From Butyricimonas faecalis (GTDB taxonomy: Bacteria; Bacteroidota; Bacteroidia; Bacteroidales; Marinifilaceae): DNA of 64,000 bases. Shown here piece after piece: positions 22,838-31,198 of the stretch; position 1 is the first letter of the stretch; each line of letters begins with the position of its first letter. A program made the translations under genes and the position numbers. The stretch is from contig NZ_CP032819.1 of assembly GCF_003991565.1 (NCBI RefSeq), positions 1,364,001-1,428,000 on the forward strand. The letters run 5' to 3'. The notes beneath the pieces are model-generated. The model ran no database searches. It was not told the origin of the DNA and saw only the letters and a program-made list of their open reading frames with translations.

Positions 22838-24847
22838 ATGCAACAGGAAGACGACCTTCGGGGTCTTGCTAAAACAATGGATTTCATGCGGGCATTGAGT
22901 ATCTTGTTCGTGGTTATCAACATCTACTGGTTCTGCTACGGGCAGATACGGGAATGGGGAATCAATATCGGCGTGGTCGATAGGATTCTGCTGAACTTCG
23001 ACCGCACCGCGGGGCTGTTCCGGAATATACTATGGACGAAACTTTTCGCCGTAGTGTTCCTCGCCCTTTCATGCCTCGGGACAAAAGGAGTAAAAGAGGA
23101 GAAAATTACCTGGCGGAAAATCACGGCATCGCTGGCCACGGGAGGCGTGCTGTTCTTCTTCAACTGGTGGCTGCTGGACTTGCCGCTGACGGCAGCGGCG
23201 AACGCGGCTTTCTACATACTGACCCTATCGGCCGGGTATATCTGCCTCTTGATGGGCGGCGTGTGGATGTCCCGCCTGCTGAAGAACAATCTCATGGATG
23301 ACCCTTTCAATAACGAGAACGAATCATTCCAGCAGGAAACACGCCTGATCGAGAACGAGTACTCCATAAATCTGCCGACGAAATTTTACTATAACAAACA
23401 GTGGAACAACGGGTTCGCCAACGTTGTAAACCCGCAAAGGGCTTGCATCTGCATGGGAAGCCCGGGCAGCTGGAAGAGTTATTGTGTTGTAAACCAGTTT
23501 ATTAAACAGCAAATCGAAAAGGGCTATACCCAATACATCTATGACTACAAGTTTCCCGATCTTTCGGAAATCGCTTACAACCACCTGCTGAATCACCAGA
23601 AAGGTTACAAGAAAATCCCGACTTTCTACGTCATAAATTTCGACGACCCGCGCCGCTCGCACCGCTGTAACCCCATTCACCCGGACTTCATGACCGATAT
23701 TTCGGACGCCTACGAGAGCGCCTATACCATCATGCTCAACCTGAACCGAAGCTGGGTGCAGAAGCAGGGCGATTTTTTTGTGGAAAGCCCCATTATCCTT
23801 TTCGCGGCCGTGATCTGGTTCCTGCGCATCTACGACAACGGGCGGTATTGTACCTTCCCGCACGCCATCGAGTTCCTGAACAAGCGGTACGAGGATATTT
23901 TCCCGATTCTGACATCCTACCCGGAACTCGAAAACTACCTCAGCCCCTTTATGGATGCCTGGCTCGGAGGCGCTCAAGACCAGCTCCAGGGCCAGATAGC
24001 ATCGGCCAAAATTCCGCTTTCCCGCATGATTTCGCCCCAGCTATATTGGGTCATGTCGGGCGATGACTTCACGCTCGACATCAATAACCCGAACGATCCC
24101 AAGATACTCTGCGTGGGGAACAATCCCGACAGGCAAAACATTTACGGAGCGGCTTTGGGATTGTATAATTCCCGGATTGTCAAGCTCATAAATAAGAAAG
24201 GCCAGCTCAAATCGGGCATCATCATCGACGAGCTGCCGACAATCTACTTCAAGGGACTCGACAACCTGATCGCCACGGCCAGAAGCAACAAGGTCGCCGT
24301 GCTGCTGTGCTTCCAGGATTTTTCACAGTTGAAGAGGGACTACGGGGACAAGGAGGCCGCCGTCGTGATGAACACGGTGGGCAACATCTTCTCCGGGCAG
24401 GTCGTAGGTGAAACGGCCAAGACACTCTCGGAACGGTTCGGTAAGGTATTGCAGAAGCGGCAGAGCATGACGTTGAGCCGCAGCGACAAATCGACATCCA
24501 TATCCACGCAGCTGGACAGCCTGATCCCGGCCTCGAAGATCTCGACGCTCACGCAGGGAATGTTCGTCGGGGCTGTGGCGGACAATTTCGACGAACGTAT
24601 CGAGCAGAAGATTTTCCACTGCGAGATTGTCGTGGACAACGAAAAAGTGAAAGCGGAAACGGCCCGGTACAAGAAGATACCACAAATTACCGATTTCACG
24701 GACGAGAACGGGACGGATCACATGAAACAGGTCGTGCAGGAAAACTACGAACGTATCAAGGCAGAGGCCGGCCGCATCGTCGCCGAGGAACTGGAACGTA
24801 TCAAGAACGACCCGGTGCTTTGCAAGCTCCTGCCGGAACAGAACTAA
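22838..24847 (+). CDS. mobC: MobC type IV coupling protein (TraG/VirD4-like)
   Basis: A 669-residue protein with several N-terminal membrane segments (within about 15-140), Walker A GSPGSWKSY near residue 207, and Walker B GIIIDELPTIYF near residue 461. A later motif is VLLCFQDFSQL. It is the VirD4-like ATPase that couples the relaxosome to the TraG-powered channel. Its N-terminus is longer than in simple VirD4 proteins, as is usual for Bacteroidetes MobC. The end is followed by a terminator. Confidence 0.95.
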   Translation: MQQEDDLRGLAKTMDFMRALSILFVVINIYWFCYGQIREWGINIGVVDRILLNFDRTAGLFRNILWTKLFAVVFLALSCLGTKGVKEEKITWRKITASLATGGVLFFFNWWLLDLPLTAAANAAFYILTLSAGYICLLMGGVWMSRLLKNNLMDDPFNNENESFQQETRLIENEYSINLPTKFYYNKQWNNGFANVVNPQRACICMGSPGSWKSYCVVNQFIKQQIEKGYTQYIYDYKFPDLSEIAYNHLLNHQKGYKKIPTFYVINFDDPRRSHRCNPIHPDFMTDISDAYESAYTIMLNLNRSWVQKQGDFFVESPIILFAAVIWFLRIYDNGRYCTFPHAIEFLNKRYEDIFPILTSYPELENYLSPFMDAWLGGAQDQLQGQIASAKIPLSRMISPQLYWVMSGDDFTLDINNPNDPKILCVGNNPDRQNIYGAALGLYNSRIVKLINKKGQLKSGIIIDELPTIYFKGLDNLIATARSNKVAVLLCFQDFSQLKRDYGDKEAAVVMNTVGNIFSGQVVGETAKTLSERFGKVLQKRQSMTLSRSDKSTSISTQLDSLIPASKISTLTQGMFVGAVADNFDERIEQKIFHCEIVVDNEKVKAETARYKKIPQITDFTDENGTDHMKQVVQENYERIKAEAGRIVAEELERIKNDPVLCKLLPEQN

Positions 24848-24872
24848 ATGAACACAAACACCCCCGCAAACA

Positions 24873-24905
24873 CCCTCCGTTACCTTAACGGGGGCTGTTT
24901 CTTGG
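24873..24905 (+). terminator. Intrinsic terminator after mobC
   Basis: CCCTCCGTTA, loop CCT, TAACGGGGG form a 9-bp stem with one G-T pair. It is followed by CTGTTTCTTGGTTTT, a T-rich but interrupted tail. Confidence 0.6.
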
Positions 24906-25001
24906 TTTTATAACCGCACAGCCGGTGTTTTGGAGCATAAAGTAGTGATTATGTGAACAGAAAACATTATTTTTGTGTTCGGAATCCTTTTAATTATAAG
25001 T

Positions 25002-25283
25002 ATGACAGTTACCGATATATACGAAGCAATGAACAGCAAGGCGGAAGCGTTTTTCGAGTGGTTGCAGGCTCACCCGAAATACGGGTTGCTGTTTGGTGTC
25101 GGGTTGCTTGCCCTATGGCTTGCAGGGTTGCTGTTCCGTTGGAAATGGGCGTGTCATTGGCAGTTTAACAGCAAACTGTGGTTATTTGACGATTGCAAGC
25201 CTGAAACACGCCGCAGGGTTCAGATTGTGTTGGTCAGCGTTCTGATTATACTTATATTGGTTGGTTTCTTTGTATGGAGATAA
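25002..25283 (+). CDS. Small two-helix membrane protein, Imm17-like
   Basis: Start chosen at MTVTDIYEAMNSKAE (25002). The 93-residue product has two membrane segments (YGLLFGVGLLALWLAGLLF and IVLVSVLIILILVGFFVW) separated by an aromatic loop WKWACHWQF. This layout, with the tryptophan-rich loop after the first helix, resembles the Imm17 immunity family. The similarity is suggestive only. It heads a rightward trio of membrane genes between mobC and the cassette array. Confidence 0.45.
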   Translation: MTVTDIYEAMNSKAEAFFEWLQAHPKYGLLFGVGLLALWLAGLLFRWKWACHWQFNSKLWLFDDCKPETRRRVQIVLVSVLIILILVGFFVWR

Positions 25284-25287
25284 CGGT

Positions 25288-25683
25288 ATGGAAAAGGACA
25301 ATCGCAAATACCGGATCTGCTTCATCGACTATATGTGGTATGTAGCCGAGATATGGCACGAAAGGGAGCGTACCAATCTCAACGGACGTATGCTACTGTT
25401 TTGGTGCTGGCTCTTCGTCCTACTCATACCGCTTGGGGTTCCGCCGATATTGCGCCTTTTCGGCTGGATGATTGGTTTGGCCATAGTGATTCCTCTCTGC
25501 TTTCTTCCCGATTTATTCTGCAAGCTACGCTATACAGCCGGACGGCGTGAAGCGCTCCGTGAACATTACGGGAAGATGAAACATCCCGGCAGGAAGCTCG
25601 CCAAAATAGTTCTTATCGCTATCGCCCTGATCGTGGCAAATGTAGCGCTGATGTTCCACCTCGGATTTATACATTGGGCATGA
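25288..25683 (+). CDS. Membrane protein of unknown function, paralogue of the next gene
   Basis: Start chosen at MEKDNRKYRICFID (25288), 4 bases after the previous stop. A 131-residue protein with an N-terminal YMWYVAEIWHERERTNLNGR, then hydrophobic segments at about 35-60 and 60-80 and a C-terminal one (IVLIAIALIVANVALMFHL). The next protein has the same plan and a matching N-terminal segment (DYLWWMGEKLEQARRTGRVD), so the two are diverged duplicates. Association with immunity genes suggests, but does not prove, protection against a membrane-targeting toxin. Confidence 0.55.
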   Translation: MEKDNRKYRICFIDYMWYVAEIWHERERTNLNGRMLLFWCWLFVLLIPLGVPPILRLFGWMIGLAIVIPLCFLPDLFCKLRYTAGRREALREHYGKMKHPGRKLAKIVLIAIALIVANVALMFHLGFIHWA

Positions 25684-26066
25684 TGAAACGGCAGGAGAAT
25701 AAGCAACGGTTCTATCTCTGGGACTACCTCTGGTGGATGGGGGAGAAATTGGAACAAGCAAGACGAACAGGCAGGGTCGATGGCGAAATGATGCTCTCGA
25801 TTTATATCTTCGCTCTTTTGATATTCCCTATGATGACTGTTACTATCCGGCTTTTTCCAGGTGTGTCGGCATTGTTGCCATGTGTCGTTTTTAGCATTGT
25901 CACATTTGCCGTTATGTCGCTCGTCAGCAGGATTTACAAATGGCGAGGCAAAGCAGTGATGTCTCACTATGCCAAGTGCAGGTTTAACGAACTCCTTGCG
26001 GTTCTGTTATTTTTCCTTGCGATAGCCATTATCTGCTTTATGATGTATCTTCTTGACAAAAAGTGA
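25680..26066 (+). CDS. Membrane protein of unknown function, paralogue of the previous gene
   Basis: Start MMKRQENKQRFYLWD overlaps the previous stop by 4 bases. A 128-residue protein with three hydrophobic segments (SIYIFALLIFPMMTVTI; LLPCVVFSIVTFAVMSLVS; LLAVLLFFLAIAIICFMMYL) and the shared HYAKCRFNE/HYGKMKHPG motif before the last helix. It forms a translationally coupled duplicate pair with its neighbour. Confidence 0.55.
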   Translation: MMKRQENKQRFYLWDYLWWMGEKLEQARRTGRVDGEMMLSIYIFALLIFPMMTVTIRLFPGVSALLPCVVFSIVTFAVMSLVSRIYKWRGKAVMSHYAKCRFNELLAVLLFFLAIAIICFMMYLLDKK

Positions 26067-26094
26067 AACAAGCTTTGATACGAACTCCGGGCCG

Positions 26095-26685
26095 TTATAT
26101 CGAATGGTCTAACTCGATGTACCAGTTTCCCTTGATGGGTTTGTAAAGCGTGGTGTCGTTGTACGTCCTGCGGTAGATCTCGTTCAGGTCGCCATATTCG
26201 GTGATACGGATATTCCGACGGCTTCTCAATCCGGGATCGTAAACGAAACTCTTGGACGTTCCCGCATCCACGATGCCGTGGGAGTAGTACGGCATAACAA
26301 GGCTCACATATACCGAATCTGCCGTTCCCCATTCCCTGCGATCAACAAGGATAAAACCGCATCCAATCTCTGATAACAAGGAGTCGAGTAGGATTCGCTC
26401 CGGCTTCAACAGTCCATATACCGGAATGTCTTGTTCGTCATTCGTTTCATGGAATGTATCGCTTTGTTCTGTTGAATCAAGTATAATGACCTCTTCCGGA
26501 GAAAGCGGCGGGTAGTGAAAACTACCTTCTGAACTCTCTGCCATGATTTCGTACACCTTACGGAACGCCACCTCGTGCGTGGTGAAATGGCGTATCATTT
26601 CCTCGTCCGACGGCGGCATGGGAGGCTCTCCGCAGCTTGCGGCAAGCAGGATTACAAATAACAGGATTATGATTGGTGTTCTCAT
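26095..26685 (-). CDS. Lipoprotein of unknown function (196 aa)
   Basis: Signal peptide and lipobox at the N-terminus (IIILLFVILLAAS-C, Cys 18), then an acidic linker and a mixed domain containing FILVDRREWGTADSVYVSLV and RNIRITEYGDLNEIYRR. Probably anchored in the envelope. It points leftward like the array genes, and the first cassette boundary lies 12 bases upstream of its start. It could therefore be an older, fixed cassette or an envelope immunity protein. Confidence 0.55.
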   Translation of the reverse strand: MRTPIIILLFVILLAASCGEPPMPPSDEEMIRHFTTHEVAFRKVYEIMAESSEGSFHYPPLSPEEVIILDSTEQSDTFHETNDEQDIPVYGLLKPERILLDSLLSEIGCGFILVDRREWGTADSVYVSLVMPYYSHGIVDAGTSKSFVYDPGLRSRRNIRITEYGDLNEIYRRTYNDTTLYKPIKGNWYIELDHSI

Positions 26686-26696
26686 TTTCTAATGTT

Positions 26697-26743
26697 TAAT
26701 AGGATGCAGATAATCACTGTTTAAGTGATTGATGTGCGTGTTA
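26697..26743 (-). repeat. Cassette site 1 (distal end of array)
   Basis: TAATAGGATGCAG start (plus strand), CGTGTTA end, inner stem AATCAC/GTGATT. Together with site 15 it forms a GGATGCAG subtype. The array ends here. Confidence 0.75.
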
Positions 26744-26777
26744 TCAATACTTTAACTACAAACTTTAAAACAATCAT

Positions 26778-27323
26778 TCATTTTATAATAATAGTTTCGT
26801 ATCTATCAAAATGTATTCCTTGAAGATGATGTTTCAATACAAGGTTCTTAAATTCCTCCCCATAAAAAGTATAGCGACAATTTACATTCGGAAGTCTGAA
26901 AATAGTTTGCTCTTGGATTTTATTTTTATCCAACACAAATTTATTTATACAACTCACCCATCCTCTTTCTTTATCTAACCACACTATATCTGATTCTTTT
27001 TCAATCAAAGCATCTATTATATTGGTACAATGAAAAAAATAAAAACCTTTTGGCGACTTTATATCAAGAATTTCTCCATTTTTGATAAGAATATTTTCTA
27101 AAATACTTAATGCTTTGTCGCTAATAGTTAATAGAGGATTACAAAATTGTGATAAATCAAAATGTTTATGTCTATTACTTTTTTTCCATATATATTCCAT
27201 CTCAGGAGGATTCCACTGCTTTAGTAAACCTTCAGCATGTCCCATACAATTTTGCCAATCTTCCACATTTGGAAAACGTAAATCGTTAAATCCTTCTAAA
27301 CTACCTATTAAGTAAAAGTTCAT
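26778..27323 (-). CDS. Imm11/DUF1629-like immunity protein
   Basis: A 181-residue soluble protein. The pattern LLTISDKALSILENILIKNG EILDIKS (split here), a FYFFHCTNIIDALIEKESDI strand-helix, then QTIFRLPNV and a final HHLQGIHFDRYE follows the Imm11/DUF1629 family order: 'serine-aggregating' helix, pocket strands, IFR strand and GLxF end. Such proteins neutralise toxins of contact-dependent systems. The toxin target here is unknown. It is the last (most distal) cassette. Confidence 0.6.
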   Translation of the reverse strand: MNFYLIGSLEGFNDLRFPNVEDWQNCMGHAEGLLKQWNPPEMEYIWKKSNRHKHFDLSQFCNPLLTISDKALSILENILIKNGEILDIKSPKGFYFFHCTNIIDALIEKESDIVWLDKERGWVSCINKFVLDKNKIQEQTIFRLPNVNCRYTFYGEEFKNLVLKHHLQGIHFDRYETIIIK

Positions 27324-27342
27324 ATTGTCGTACTGTAATTGA

Positions 27343-27389
27343 TAATGGTTTGACGGGGAACGGCGTTAGTCCGTTATCCCGGCTTGTTA
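27343..27389 (-). repeat. Cassette site 2
   Basis: TAATGG start, GGCTTGTTA end; inner arms GGGGAACGG and CCGTTATCCC pair with one extra base. Confidence 0.8.
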
Positions 27390-27398
27390 ATATTAAAT

Positions 27399-28004
27399 TT
27401 ATGTTTCCTGATAGATTGTTTCAGAATATAATTCTGTCGAAAGAATAATAGATTTTAATTCTCCATTAGACTTATAATCAAATGAATGTTGTAACGTATC
27501 CTGTTCAATATCATTTCTATCAAATTGTCTTATAACTATTTTTTGTAGGCGGTCATTTTCATAAAAATATGTTTCTTCTCTACTTCCACGAGAACCCTTT
27601 GAATACATTTTCTCTATTTTACCATTACTTCCATATAGATAATATCGGACATTCACAATACGTTTGCTATTATCATATGCAATAGTTTTCATGAGTTCCT
27701 TTTCATAAATGAAAAAGGTGTAATAGAATTGATTTTTAAGTTCCAAGCCCTCTCGGATTTCTATAATTTGATTTTTTACATCGAAATAATAAGTAAATAG
27801 GTTATTAGTTGTTTTGAGAGAAGTTACATTTCCAACTATTTTCCCTTGCTTAAACCTGTTTCTTTGATAAGAATAAGGGGATATTTCGTAGAACTCACCT
27901 TTGTAATTCTCTTCCCTTACAACATTCTTATCAATTTCTCTTTTCAATTCATCAAACATATTTCTCAATGAATTAAAATCATCTTTCAATTTATCAGGTA
28001 TCAT
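27399..28004 (-). CDS. Cassette protein of unknown family, paralogue of the next cassette
   Basis: Start set at MIPDKLKDDFNSLR (28004); the longer frame runs back into cassette site 3. A 201-residue protein with an N-terminal helix, then FYEISPYSYQRN and repeated beta-hairpin-like segments with tyrosines (YYLYGSNGKIEKMYSKG, ETYFYENDRLQKIVI) resembling YD-type repeats. It shares GEFYE(I/L)(S/T)PYSYQRNxxKQGK and most of its layout with the 206-residue neighbour. No named immunity family recognised. Confidence 0.6.
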   Translation of the reverse strand: MIPDKLKDDFNSLRNMFDELKREIDKNVVREENYKGEFYEISPYSYQRNRFKQGKIVGNVTSLKTTNNLFTYYFDVKNQIIEIREGLELKNQFYYTFFIYEKELMKTIAYDNSKRIVNVRYYLYGSNGKIEKMYSKGSRGSREETYFYENDRLQKIVIRQFDRNDIEQDTLQHSFDYKSNGELKSIILSTELYSETIYQET

Positions 28005-28022
28005 AGTGTTTCCTTTTAATAT

Positions 28023-28072
28023 TAATGTTTGGTGGCTAACCGACCTTTCAGGGGTAGTTAAGCCGCTTGTTA
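28023..28072 (-). repeat. Cassette site 3
   Basis: Starts TAATGTTTGGTGGCTAACC, ends CGCTTGTTA. Arms GGCTAAC and GTTAAGCC pair with one extra A. The final TTA is the stop codon of the following cassette gene. Confidence 0.85.
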
Positions 28073-28690
28073 GCAACCTCTTTTCGTTTTATAGATTATT
28101 TCAGAATATCCATTTGGAAATGATTTGGTAATACTTTCTAAAGCCCCATCGTCTTGATATTGGAATATATGAATTAAATCATTACCACTATTACCCTCAA
28201 TATCATATTGTTTGACTTCAATATGTGTCAAAGCATTTTCTTTATAGATATAATTCTCTTCACGGCAACCATACCTACCACATAACTGTGACCGTTTCAG
28301 CTTTCCGCCCTCAAAAAAGTAATGGCATACATTCATCAAATGTTTTCCATTATCGTATAGAATACTTTTCACAAGATTGTCTGTATAATACAGGAAAGTG
28401 TGATAAAACTGATTTTCAATAGAACAACCAACCTTAACTTCTACGATTTGATTTTGGTTATTAAATCCGTAGATACAAAGATTTTTGGTGCTTTTTATTG
28501 TATCAGGACGCTTTACAGGTTTTCCTTGTTTGCAACCATTACGCTGATAGGAATATGGAGTAAGTTCATAAAACTCGCCCTTATACAACTCAGTCCTGAC
28601 AACATCGTCTTCTATTTGTTGCCTTATGGTTTCAAAGTCATTTTTCAATGCTTCAAATTCAGTTCTTATAGTTTCTCCAATCATTTTCAT
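28070..28690 (-). CDS. Cassette protein of unknown family, paralogue of the previous cassette
   Basis: A 206-residue protein with ELYKGEFYELTPYSYQRNGC, a repeated strand pattern and HIFQYQDDGALESI near the end. It has the same architecture as the protein at 27399-28004 at moderate identity. The stop codon TAA is contributed by cassette site 3. The adjacent paralogues look like a duplicated or twice-captured cassette. Function unknown; context suggests immunity. Confidence 0.6.
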   Translation of the reverse strand: MKMIGETIRTEFEALKNDFETIRQQIEDDVVRTELYKGEFYELTPYSYQRNGCKQGKPVKRPDTIKSTKNLCIYGFNNQNQIVEVKVGCSIENQFYHTFLYYTDNLVKSILYDNGKHLMNVCHYFFEGGKLKRSQLCGRYGCREENYIYKENALTHIEVKQYDIEGNSGNDLIHIFQYQDDGALESITKSFPNGYSEIIYKTKRGC

Positions 28691-28704
28691 CTTTTTGGGG
28701 TTGC

Positions 28705-28751
28705 TAATGTTCGGCAGCGTTCCGCTTATTCAATCGGTTTGCTGTTTGTTA
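28705..28751 (-). repeat. Cassette site 4
   Basis: TAATGTTCGGCAGCGTTCCG start, TGCTGTTTGTTA end. Nearly identical to site 11 over its full length. Its last three bases are the stop of the next gene. Confidence 0.85.
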
Positions 28752-29504
28752 TCGGTCTATTTCTTCTGTTTCAATCTTGCCTCCAAGTTGTTCAATTTCT
28801 TTTCGATATTCATCCACAATTATAGAGTTCCCTATTCCAAGTAAAATTTTATCTCTTGAACAAAATTCCTTGATTTCACTTAGTGGAACAGAAAATTTCT
28901 TTTTTAAGTACAGCATAATTTTAGGCAATTCATTTCCCTTGTCTGCAAGATATATATTGTAAATCTTAGGACTAATGATTGTCAGATAATCATCTAATTC
29001 CGTATTCTCAAATTGCACAAACTCGGCAGTTGGTAATATTGCATAACGAAAACAATCCGATTTTGTATCACAAAACACAATGGAATAACCGCCTCTGTTA
29101 AGTTGCTTGTTCATAGCTTGGAACAACAAAGGCAAATAGTCACCTCGGCGAATTTTGTCCCAATCCAAAGAATCCTCAAACTTTTTAGTGTTCCATAAGA
29201 AACGTTCTATCCCATAATTCTTTAACATCATCGTAATGGAACGCTTAACCTGCCCTGAATATTCTTCACCACTCCAATCAATAACTGCCATTCTGTGAGA
29301 AACTATAGCAAAACAAAGCATAATATCTACTTCACTAAATTCATTGTCTTCAGAGCTTGTATCGTACCATCCCTTTTCAAACATTTTCCTATGTTGAAGG
29401 ACAAAGGTTCTCTTATCTATATTGAACAACTGAATCATTTCTAAAAATTCATCATAGTGTTCTTTTAATAACACTTTAGCGAATAATTGAAGTTTACTAT
29501 CCAT
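28749..29504 (-). CDS. DUF6630-like protein with ribosomal L7/L12-type C-terminus
   Basis: A 251-residue protein. The middle part (GDYLPLLFQAMNKQLNRGGY then SIVFCDTKSDCFRYAILPTA) follows the DUF6630 pattern of two helices, a D-T-x-S/K-D loop and a strand ending in AxxPA. The last 50 residues (KKKFSVPLSEIKEFCSRDKI then YRKEIEQLGGKIETE) resemble the C-terminal fold of ribosomal protein L7/L12, as used in some bacterial immunity-like proteins. The stop lies in site 4. Target unknown. Confidence 0.5.
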   Translation of the reverse strand: MDSKLQLFAKVLLKEHYDEFLEMIQLFNIDKRTFVLQHRKMFEKGWYDTSSEDNEFSEVDIMLCFAIVSHRMAVIDWSGEEYSGQVKRSITMMLKNYGIERFLWNTKKFEDSLDWDKIRRGDYLPLLFQAMNKQLNRGGYSIVFCDTKSDCFRYAILPTAEFVQFENTELDDYLTIISPKIYNIYLADKGNELPKIMLYLKKKFSVPLSEIKEFCSRDKILLGIGNSIIVDEYRKEIEQLGGKIETEEIDR

Positions 29505-29523
29505 ATTTTAATTTTTAGACCGA

Positions 29524-29570
29524 TAATGTTTGTTGGATAATCGACCTTTGGAAGATTAATCCGTATGCTA
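29524..29570 (-). repeat. Cassette site 5
   Basis: TAATGTTTGTTGGATAATC start; the end reads CGTATGCTA instead of CGCTTGTTA, the most divergent terminal box. Arms GGATAATC/GATTAATCC have one extra base. Confidence 0.75.
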
Positions 29571-29574
29571 TCGT

Positions 29575-29862
29575 TTATTTCAACTTAATTAGTTTTTCAT
29601 ATTGACAAGAAACATCAAGAAGTTTATCTACTAATTCATCTCCAAGCCAACAATCTATTAGATATTTGCCATAACTTGGTGTAAACGAGTAAATATCTTT
29701 ATCAATCGCATTAATCATATTTTCCAATTCTTTTTGTACATTATGTAATGCACCATCAGGAAGAGAAGTCTTCCTACATTCAAAAGGTTGCGCTAATATT
29801 CTTTTTACATCATCAAGTATATTCACACAACAACTTTTTACTGTTTCTTTTCTACTTACCAT
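29575..29862 (-). CDS. Small cassette protein, unknown family (95 aa)
   Basis: Probably all-helical: an N-terminal basic stretch with paired cysteines (KSCCVNILDDVKRIL), ELENMINAIDKDIYSFTPSY, and a C-terminal CWLGDELVDKLLDVSCQYEK. It fits exactly between sites 5 and 6, which is the main support for it being a gene. No immunity family recognised. Confidence 0.55.
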   Translation of the reverse strand: MVSRKETVKSCCVNILDDVKRILAQPFECRKTSLPDGALHNVQKELENMINAIDKDIYSFTPSYGKYLIDCWLGDELVDKLLDVSCQYEKLIKLK

Positions 29863-29871
29863 ATTAAACGA

Positions 29872-29919
29872 TAATGTTCGGCGAATAATCGTCCTTTAGG
29901 GAGATTGATACGCTTGTTA
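29872..29919 (-). repeat. Cassette site 6
   Basis: TAATGTTCGGCGAATAATC start, CGCTTGTTA end. Inner pairing is weaker than in other copies. Confidence 0.8.
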
Positions 29920-29926
29920 TCTGCCT

Positions 29927-30382
29927 TTATTCGCTTTGATAAGTTTCAACTACATACAAATCAACATTAGGATAATCATTTGAAACTGTCTCTATAATTG
30001 CTTTTACATCATCCCATTTTAATCCTCCTAATCCAGCACCGATTGCAGGTAAGGCTATTGCCGTTACATTATCACCACTGGCTAACTCAAGCATCTGTAT
30101 CAGTGCCTTTTCGATATACTCTATTTTAGCTCGTGTTCGCCACGTTGCTTGAGTACCAAGGTTATATATATGTCCATTGCCATAATCATAATCAAAAACA
30201 TCACCGGGGCAAAACTTATTTTCTTTGCACAACTGCTTATATTCAAGATACATATCTGGATATTTGCTTTTGAACTGTACGGCAATGCCTTTACCCATTG
30301 CACCGGCACAATTACAACCATGCGCATAACTGCTCACTCCATCAATACGGAATATGTCGCCTTTTTCAATATACCTAATCAT
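29927..30382 (-). CDS. Macro-domain (ADP-ribose binding) protein
   Basis: A 151-residue single macro domain: the ligand loop YAHGCNCAGAMGKGIAVQFK at residues 19-38, the CPGDVFDYDYGNGHIYNLGT strand pair, and the second loop AIALPAIGAGLGGLKWDDV near residue 110. Related domains remove or bind ADP-ribose, as in DarG, the antitoxin to the DNA ADP-ribosylating DarT. As one cassette among immunity genes it is a candidate defence against an ADP-ribosylating toxin (inferred). No DarT-like partner gene is present nearby. Confidence 0.8.
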   Translation of the reverse strand: MIRYIEKGDIFRIDGVSSYAHGCNCAGAMGKGIAVQFKSKYPDMYLEYKQLCKENKFCPGDVFDYDYGNGHIYNLGTQATWRTRAKIEYIEKALIQMLELASGDNVTAIALPAIGAGLGGLKWDDVKAIIETVSNDYPNVDLYVVETYQSE

Positions 30383-30420
30383 TGTTTTTTTCTTTTTTAT
30401 TGTTAATTATTCTGGGCAGA

Positions 30421-30469
30421 TAATGTTCGGTGAATAATCGACCATTCGGGGAGATTTATTCACGTGTTA
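30421..30469 (-). repeat. Cassette site 7
   Basis: TAATGTTCGGTGAATAATC start, CACGTGTTA end. Arms GAATAATC/GATTTATTC have one extra T. Confidence 0.8.
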
Positions 30470-30478
30470 GTTGCAAAT

Positions 30479-31174
30479 TTATAACTTTGACAAAAGAATA
30501 TTTAGCTCCTTTATTTCCTGCTTTTCATCATTATATATCAAAGCATTTCTATACGAATGATTACTTGTACATATCGTTCCTATCTTGGAATTTTCCTGTA
30601 TGTCAGAGTTGGATACTAATAATCCGTTCAAGATACATTTACCTATATATTCGGAATGTTCCTTAAATAAGGGAATTTGTTGCAATCGTTGGACAATCTC
30701 AAAAAGTGCTGTATCTTTTTCCTTTTCTTTGATTGCAGACAAAGGTAAGAGTAAATGAAACAGTACATCTCCATATATCTCTTTTGTAATCCTCATTAAT
30801 TCCGAATATGTGAGATACTTCAAGTGAAAGTTGCCACTAACTTCCCCGATTAAAGTGTCATTCAAAAAATAATATGTACAGCAAGGATGAAATTCTATTG
30901 TCAATACAATATCGCTGCCGATAGGAAGTGTTAGAGTTCTTGGGTTTTCTATTTCACCTTGATTTTCGGATGTTTTCAAATCAATTTGAGATAGCCAACA
31001 CCAATATTTCTTGTACTTCTTTTCATCCAACAATGTTGGTACAAGTTCTTCATCCCATACTTCATCAAAATTCGCATCCCTTTCTTCATCAAAGGCTCGA
31101 ATATGATGATGTAACATTACGTTCCAAAAAAGCGCATTTGAAAACGAATATTCTTTTTCTGATATTACATTCAT
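30479..31174 (-). CDS. Cassette protein of unknown family (231 aa)
   Basis: A soluble, acidic protein. The N-terminus has SNALFWNVMLHHHIRAFDEE, with a histidine run. A DEVWDEELVPTLLDEKKYKK helix follows, then beta strands TLPIGSDIVLTIEFHPCCTY and ending helices. The FWxxxLHHH start and the strand with GSDIVLTIEFHP recall Imm19-type proteins, but the match is too loose to assign. Context in the array suggests immunity. Confidence 0.55.
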   Translation of the reverse strand: MNVISEKEYSFSNALFWNVMLHHHIRAFDEERDANFDEVWDEELVPTLLDEKKYKKYWCWLSQIDLKTSENQGEIENPRTLTLPIGSDIVLTIEFHPCCTYYFLNDTLIGEVSGNFHLKYLTYSELMRITKEIYGDVLFHLLLPLSAIKEKEKDTALFEIVQRLQQIPLFKEHSEYIGKCILNGLLVSNSDIQENSKIGTICTSNHSYRNALIYNDEKQEIKELNILLSKL

Positions 31175-31198
31175 TTTTATTTCGTTTTTGACCGCAAC

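Noticed and set aside
24975..25001. Nine-codon upstream extension of the Imm17-like gene
   Set aside because: The extra codons add no recognisable feature and start right after the terminator region; the ATG at 25002 gives the usual family length.
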